Below, piece after piece: positions 62,048 to 64,000 of a stretch of DNA of 64,000 nucleotides. Source of the DNA: Glycomyces tenuis DSM 44171 (GTDB taxonomy: Bacteria > Actinomycetota > Actinomycetes > Mycobacteriales > Micromonosporaceae); NCBI RefSeq assembly GCF_000427885.1, contig NZ_ATYW01000017.1, positions 124,001-188,000 of the forward strand. Direction: 5' to 3'. A program made the translations under genes and the position numbers. Within the stretch, counting starts at the first letter, position 1, and every line of letters starts with the position of its first letter. The notes under the pieces were generated by a model that saw only the letters and a list, made by a program, of their open reading frames with translations, was not told the origin of the DNA and did no database searches.

Positions 62048-63169
62048 TCAGACCGCGGCCGCGTCCCAGCGCGGCTCGGCGTCCACCCAGGACGCCACCT
62101 GGTGCACCGCGGTCTTCAGGTGCCCGCGGTCGGCCCGCTCGTCGTCCCACTGCACCGCCTCGACGACGAGCTCGCCGCCCGTGCGGCGCAGCGCCACCCG
62201 GCCGGGCAGGTCGTCGCCGACGAAGACCGGCAGGCAGTAGTACCCGAAGGTGCGCTTGGGAGCCGGGACGTAGATCTCGATCTTCCAGCCGTGCCCCCAC
62301 AGCCGCTCCATGCGCTCGCGCAGCCACACCAGCTGGTCGAACATCGACACGGCGACGGCCCGGTCGGGGTCGGGCGCCCGCAGGCGCCGCGCGCCCGGGT
62401 CGATCCACGTCCGGCCCCGCCACCCTTCGACCTTGACCTGCTCGATCTCCAGCTCGCGCAGGGTCCGCTCGACGGCGGCGTTCTTGATCCGGAAGTAGTC
62501 GGCGATGTCCTTGGTGGTGGCCACGCCGAGGTTCCGCAGCGCGGTGCTCACCAGGAAGCGCAGCCCCTCCTCCTCGGTGGCGTCCCAGAAGTGCCTGGCG
62601 GGGACGGCCCGCTCGGCGAGCCGGTAGACGCGCCGGAAGCCGACCCGGTGCGTGCAGGCGACCTCCCCGAACCACAGCATCCGCTCCACGGCCCGCTTGT
62701 GGTCGGTGCGGAGGTTCCAGCTGTCGCCCATGTTCCCCTCGCCCATGCCGCGGTGCATGGCGCCCTTGGGGAAGTCGCCGACGGTGATCGAGCCGCGGTC
62801 GGCCAGCAGCGCGCGCACCTCGTCGTTGACGCCGTCGGCGAGCGCGTGCTCGGCGGTGAAGCGCTCACGCCAGTGGCGCCTGCGCCAGGCCATGTACGGC
62901 CAGGCCGACACCGGCATGAGCGACATCGCGTGCGCCCAGTACTCGAAGGCCACGGCGGTGCGCCGCTCGTCGAGACTGGCGGCGGCCTCGGCGACGTCGA
63001 CGTCCCGCGCCAGCAGCGCCAGCTCGTGGGCGCGCCGGACCGCCGAGATCGTGTCGAGTTGGATGCAGCCGAGCCGCTCCAGCACCGTCCGGTAGCGGAC
63101 CGCCTTGCGCGGCAACTGGCTCGCGACGGCGATCCGCCGGGCTTCGGCGAGGCTGAGGGTCTCGGGCAC
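62048..63169 (-). CDS. YcaQ/AlkX-like DNA glycosylase (HTH_42 family)
   Basis: A 373-residue winged-helix DNA glycosylase-like protein of the HTH_42 family, which unhooks DNA crosslinks or alkylated bases. The catalytic-type QLD motif is Gln37-Leu-Asp39 (GCIQLDTISAV), the QxD variant of YcaQ rather than QxQ of AlkZ. Later blocks ATTKDIADYFRI and RTFGYYCLPVFVGD are typical. No neighbour explains a special role. Confidence 0.85.
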   Translation of the reverse strand: MPETLSLAEARRIAVASQLPRKAVRYRTVLERLGCIQLDTISAVRRAHELALLARDVDVAEAAASLDERRTAVAFEYWAHAMSLMPVSAWPYMAWRRRHWRERFTAEHALADGVNDEVRALLADRGSITVGDFPKGAMHRGMGEGNMGDSWNLRTDHKRAVERMLWFGEVACTHRVGFRRVYRLAERAVPARHFWDATEEEGLRFLVSTALRNLGVATTKDIADYFRIKNAAVERTLRELEIEQVKVEGWRGRTWIDPGARRLRAPDPDRAVAVSMFDQLVWLRERMERLWGHGWKIEIYVPAPKRTFGYYCLPVFVGDDLPGRVALRRTGGELVVEAVQWDDERADRGHLKTAVHQVASWVDAEPRWDAAAV

Positions 63170-63244
63170 GTCGTCGTCCTTCCGGGAAGAGGTCTCCGGG
63201 GGACCGTAACCGAAGCCTCCGACAAGTCGGCCGGGAGCGCGTCC

Positions 63245-63324
63245 GCGGAGCCGTCACCCGGCACACCACGGCGACGCTCGCGGAGCCGTCAATCGGCACC
63301 ACGTCGACGCTCGCGGAGCCGTCA
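63245..63324. repeat. Three imperfect tandem copies of a 33-35-bp unit
   Basis: GCGGAGCCGTCA recurs at 63245-63256, 63280-63291 and 63313-63324. Copies two and three share about 21 contiguous bases (from CGACGCTC onward). The third copy contains the stop of the gamma-glutamyltransferase gene, so the tail of that gene appears to have been duplicated. Confidence 0.7.
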
Positions 63325-64000
63325 ACTGGTGCAGGCGACCGTCCCGGTCTCGGCGCGCGGGTCGGCCGCGCCGACCGCGTGCCCCTCGGCGTCGATCTCG
63401 ATGAGGTGCGCGTGCCCGAAGCCGCTCCCGGCCTCGGTCTGCGCCACGGCGTGGCCGCGTTCGGCCAGCCCCGCGCTCCACGGCGCACCGGCTTCGAGCT
63501 CGACGTCGACCTCGTAGGGGCCGTGCCAGGTGCCGAAGCCCGTCTCGCCGGGGTGCAGCCGCCAGCGCGGCGCCGCCACCGCCTCGCCGACGGACTCGCC
63601 CGAGGCGAGGACGCGGCCGAGCAGCTGGGCGACGATCTGCGGCTGCGAGTCGCCGCCCATCGTGCCGGCGATGAGCCGCAGCGAGCCGTCGGGGCGGGTG
63701 ACCAGGGCGGGCACAAGCGTGTGCGGCGGCCGCCTGCCGGGCGCGAGCTCGGCCGGGTGCCCGGGGGTGAGGTTGAAGCCGGTGCCGCGGTTCTGGAGCC
63801 CGATGCCGGTGCGCGGCTCGAACAGCCGCGTCCCGAACCCGGCCGCGTTCGACTGGATGTAGGAGACGCCCATGCCGCTGCCGTCGAGGACGGCCATGTA
63901 CGTGGTGCCGCCGGCCTGCTGGTGGACCGGTACGTCGACGCGGCCGTCCGGACTGATGCGGGCGGCGCGCTCGGCGGCCGAGGCGAGCACTCCGGCGACG
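63322..64000 (-). CDS. Gamma-glutamyltransferase, C-terminal part (N-terminus beyond window)
   Basis: At least 226 residues of a gamma-glutamyltransferase/acylase of the N-terminal nucleophile family, running in from the right edge. The new N-terminal Thr of the small subunit is in QAGGTTYMAVLD; SNAAGFGTRLFEPRTGIGLQNRG and PPHTLVPAL are family blocks, and AGTMGGDSQPQIVAQLL is typical. The end is TVACTS just before the tandem repeat. Confidence 0.85.
   Translation of the reverse strand, partial: VAGVLASAAERAARISPDGRVDVPVHQQAGGTTYMAVLDGSGMGVSYIQSNAAGFGTRLFEPRTGIGLQNRGTGFNLTPGHPAELAPGRRPPHTLVPALVTRPDGSLRLIAGTMGGDSQPQIVAQLLGRVLASGESVGEAVAAPRWRLHPGETGFGTWHGPYEVDVELEAGAPWSAGLAERGHAVAQTEAGSGFGHAHLIEIDAEGHAVGAADPRAETGTVACTS

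Noticed and set aside
63245-63324. CRISPR-like array
   Set aside because: Only three imperfect copies with similar rather than unique spacers and no cas genes; it is a tandem duplication of a gene end.

Overview
The window is a very GC-rich chromosomal segment (roughly 70 percent or more, with strong third-position G/C) from an actinomycete. Supporting signs are abundant TetR, LysR and GntR/FadR divergons, a PASTA-type Ser/Thr kinase, an actinobacterial-type SigE-family sigma factor, an NgcEFG-type amino-sugar importer, a streptogrisin-like secreted protease, an AA10 copper monooxygenase and many apparently leaderless genes. The genus cannot be fixed from the sequence alone; a soil polymer degrader such as a Glycomyces/Thermobifida/Streptomyces relative fits. 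No rRNA, tRNA, insertion sequence, prophage or CRISPR array was seen.

Left part (1-12883): a long minus-strand carbohydrate catabolic cluster: enolase-superfamily dehydratase, 2-hydroxyacid dehydrogenase, aldo/keto reductase, an unknown putative carbohydrate enzyme, an ABC importer (lipoprotein plus two permeases), a DeoC-like aldolase, a PfkB kinase, an RbsD/FucU mutarotase and a secreted beta-helix enzyme that runs off the left edge. A divergent FadR-type repressor probably controls it. The unknown enzyme has no in-frame stop before the importer lipoprotein, and the lipoprotein has its own promoter and operator-like palindrome.

13083-16036 is the most striking element: a small EACC1-like protein translationally coupled to a caspase/NB-ARC/TPR protein, a predicted NTP-dependent conflict (programmed cell death or antiphage) module. 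It is followed by an MMPL exporter with its TetR repressor, an ABC exporter next to a two-component system, and a TetR/NmrA divergon with four operator copies. Next comes a lower-GC patch with three tiny coupled genes and an acetyltransferase.

26961-34021 is a seven-gene amino-sugar operon: RpiR regulator, SIS protein, NgcE, NgcF, NgcG, a GH16 enzyme with a CBM5/12-like chitin-binding tail and a BadF-type N-acetylglucosamine kinase. Two identical AT-rich boxes flank its promoter. 34134-42017 holds regulator/enzyme pairs, three aldo/keto or Gfo-type oxidoreductases, a sulfotransferase and two alpha/beta hydrolases. 42159-46306 holds a DUF4383 membrane protein, a PASTA kinase, and a SigE-family sigma factor with a coupled membrane protein.

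46403-64000 holds a TetR/AKR divergon, cydAB under a Rex-like operator, an ArsR pair under a 34-bp perfect palindrome, a nucleoside-kinase-like enzyme, a NarL-type two-component system, NAD-binding oxidoreductases, a secreted serine protease, an AA10 LPMO, a YcaQ-like DNA glycosylase and the C-terminal part of a gamma-glutamyltransferase running off the right edge. Several perfect hairpins mark ends of convergent genes.
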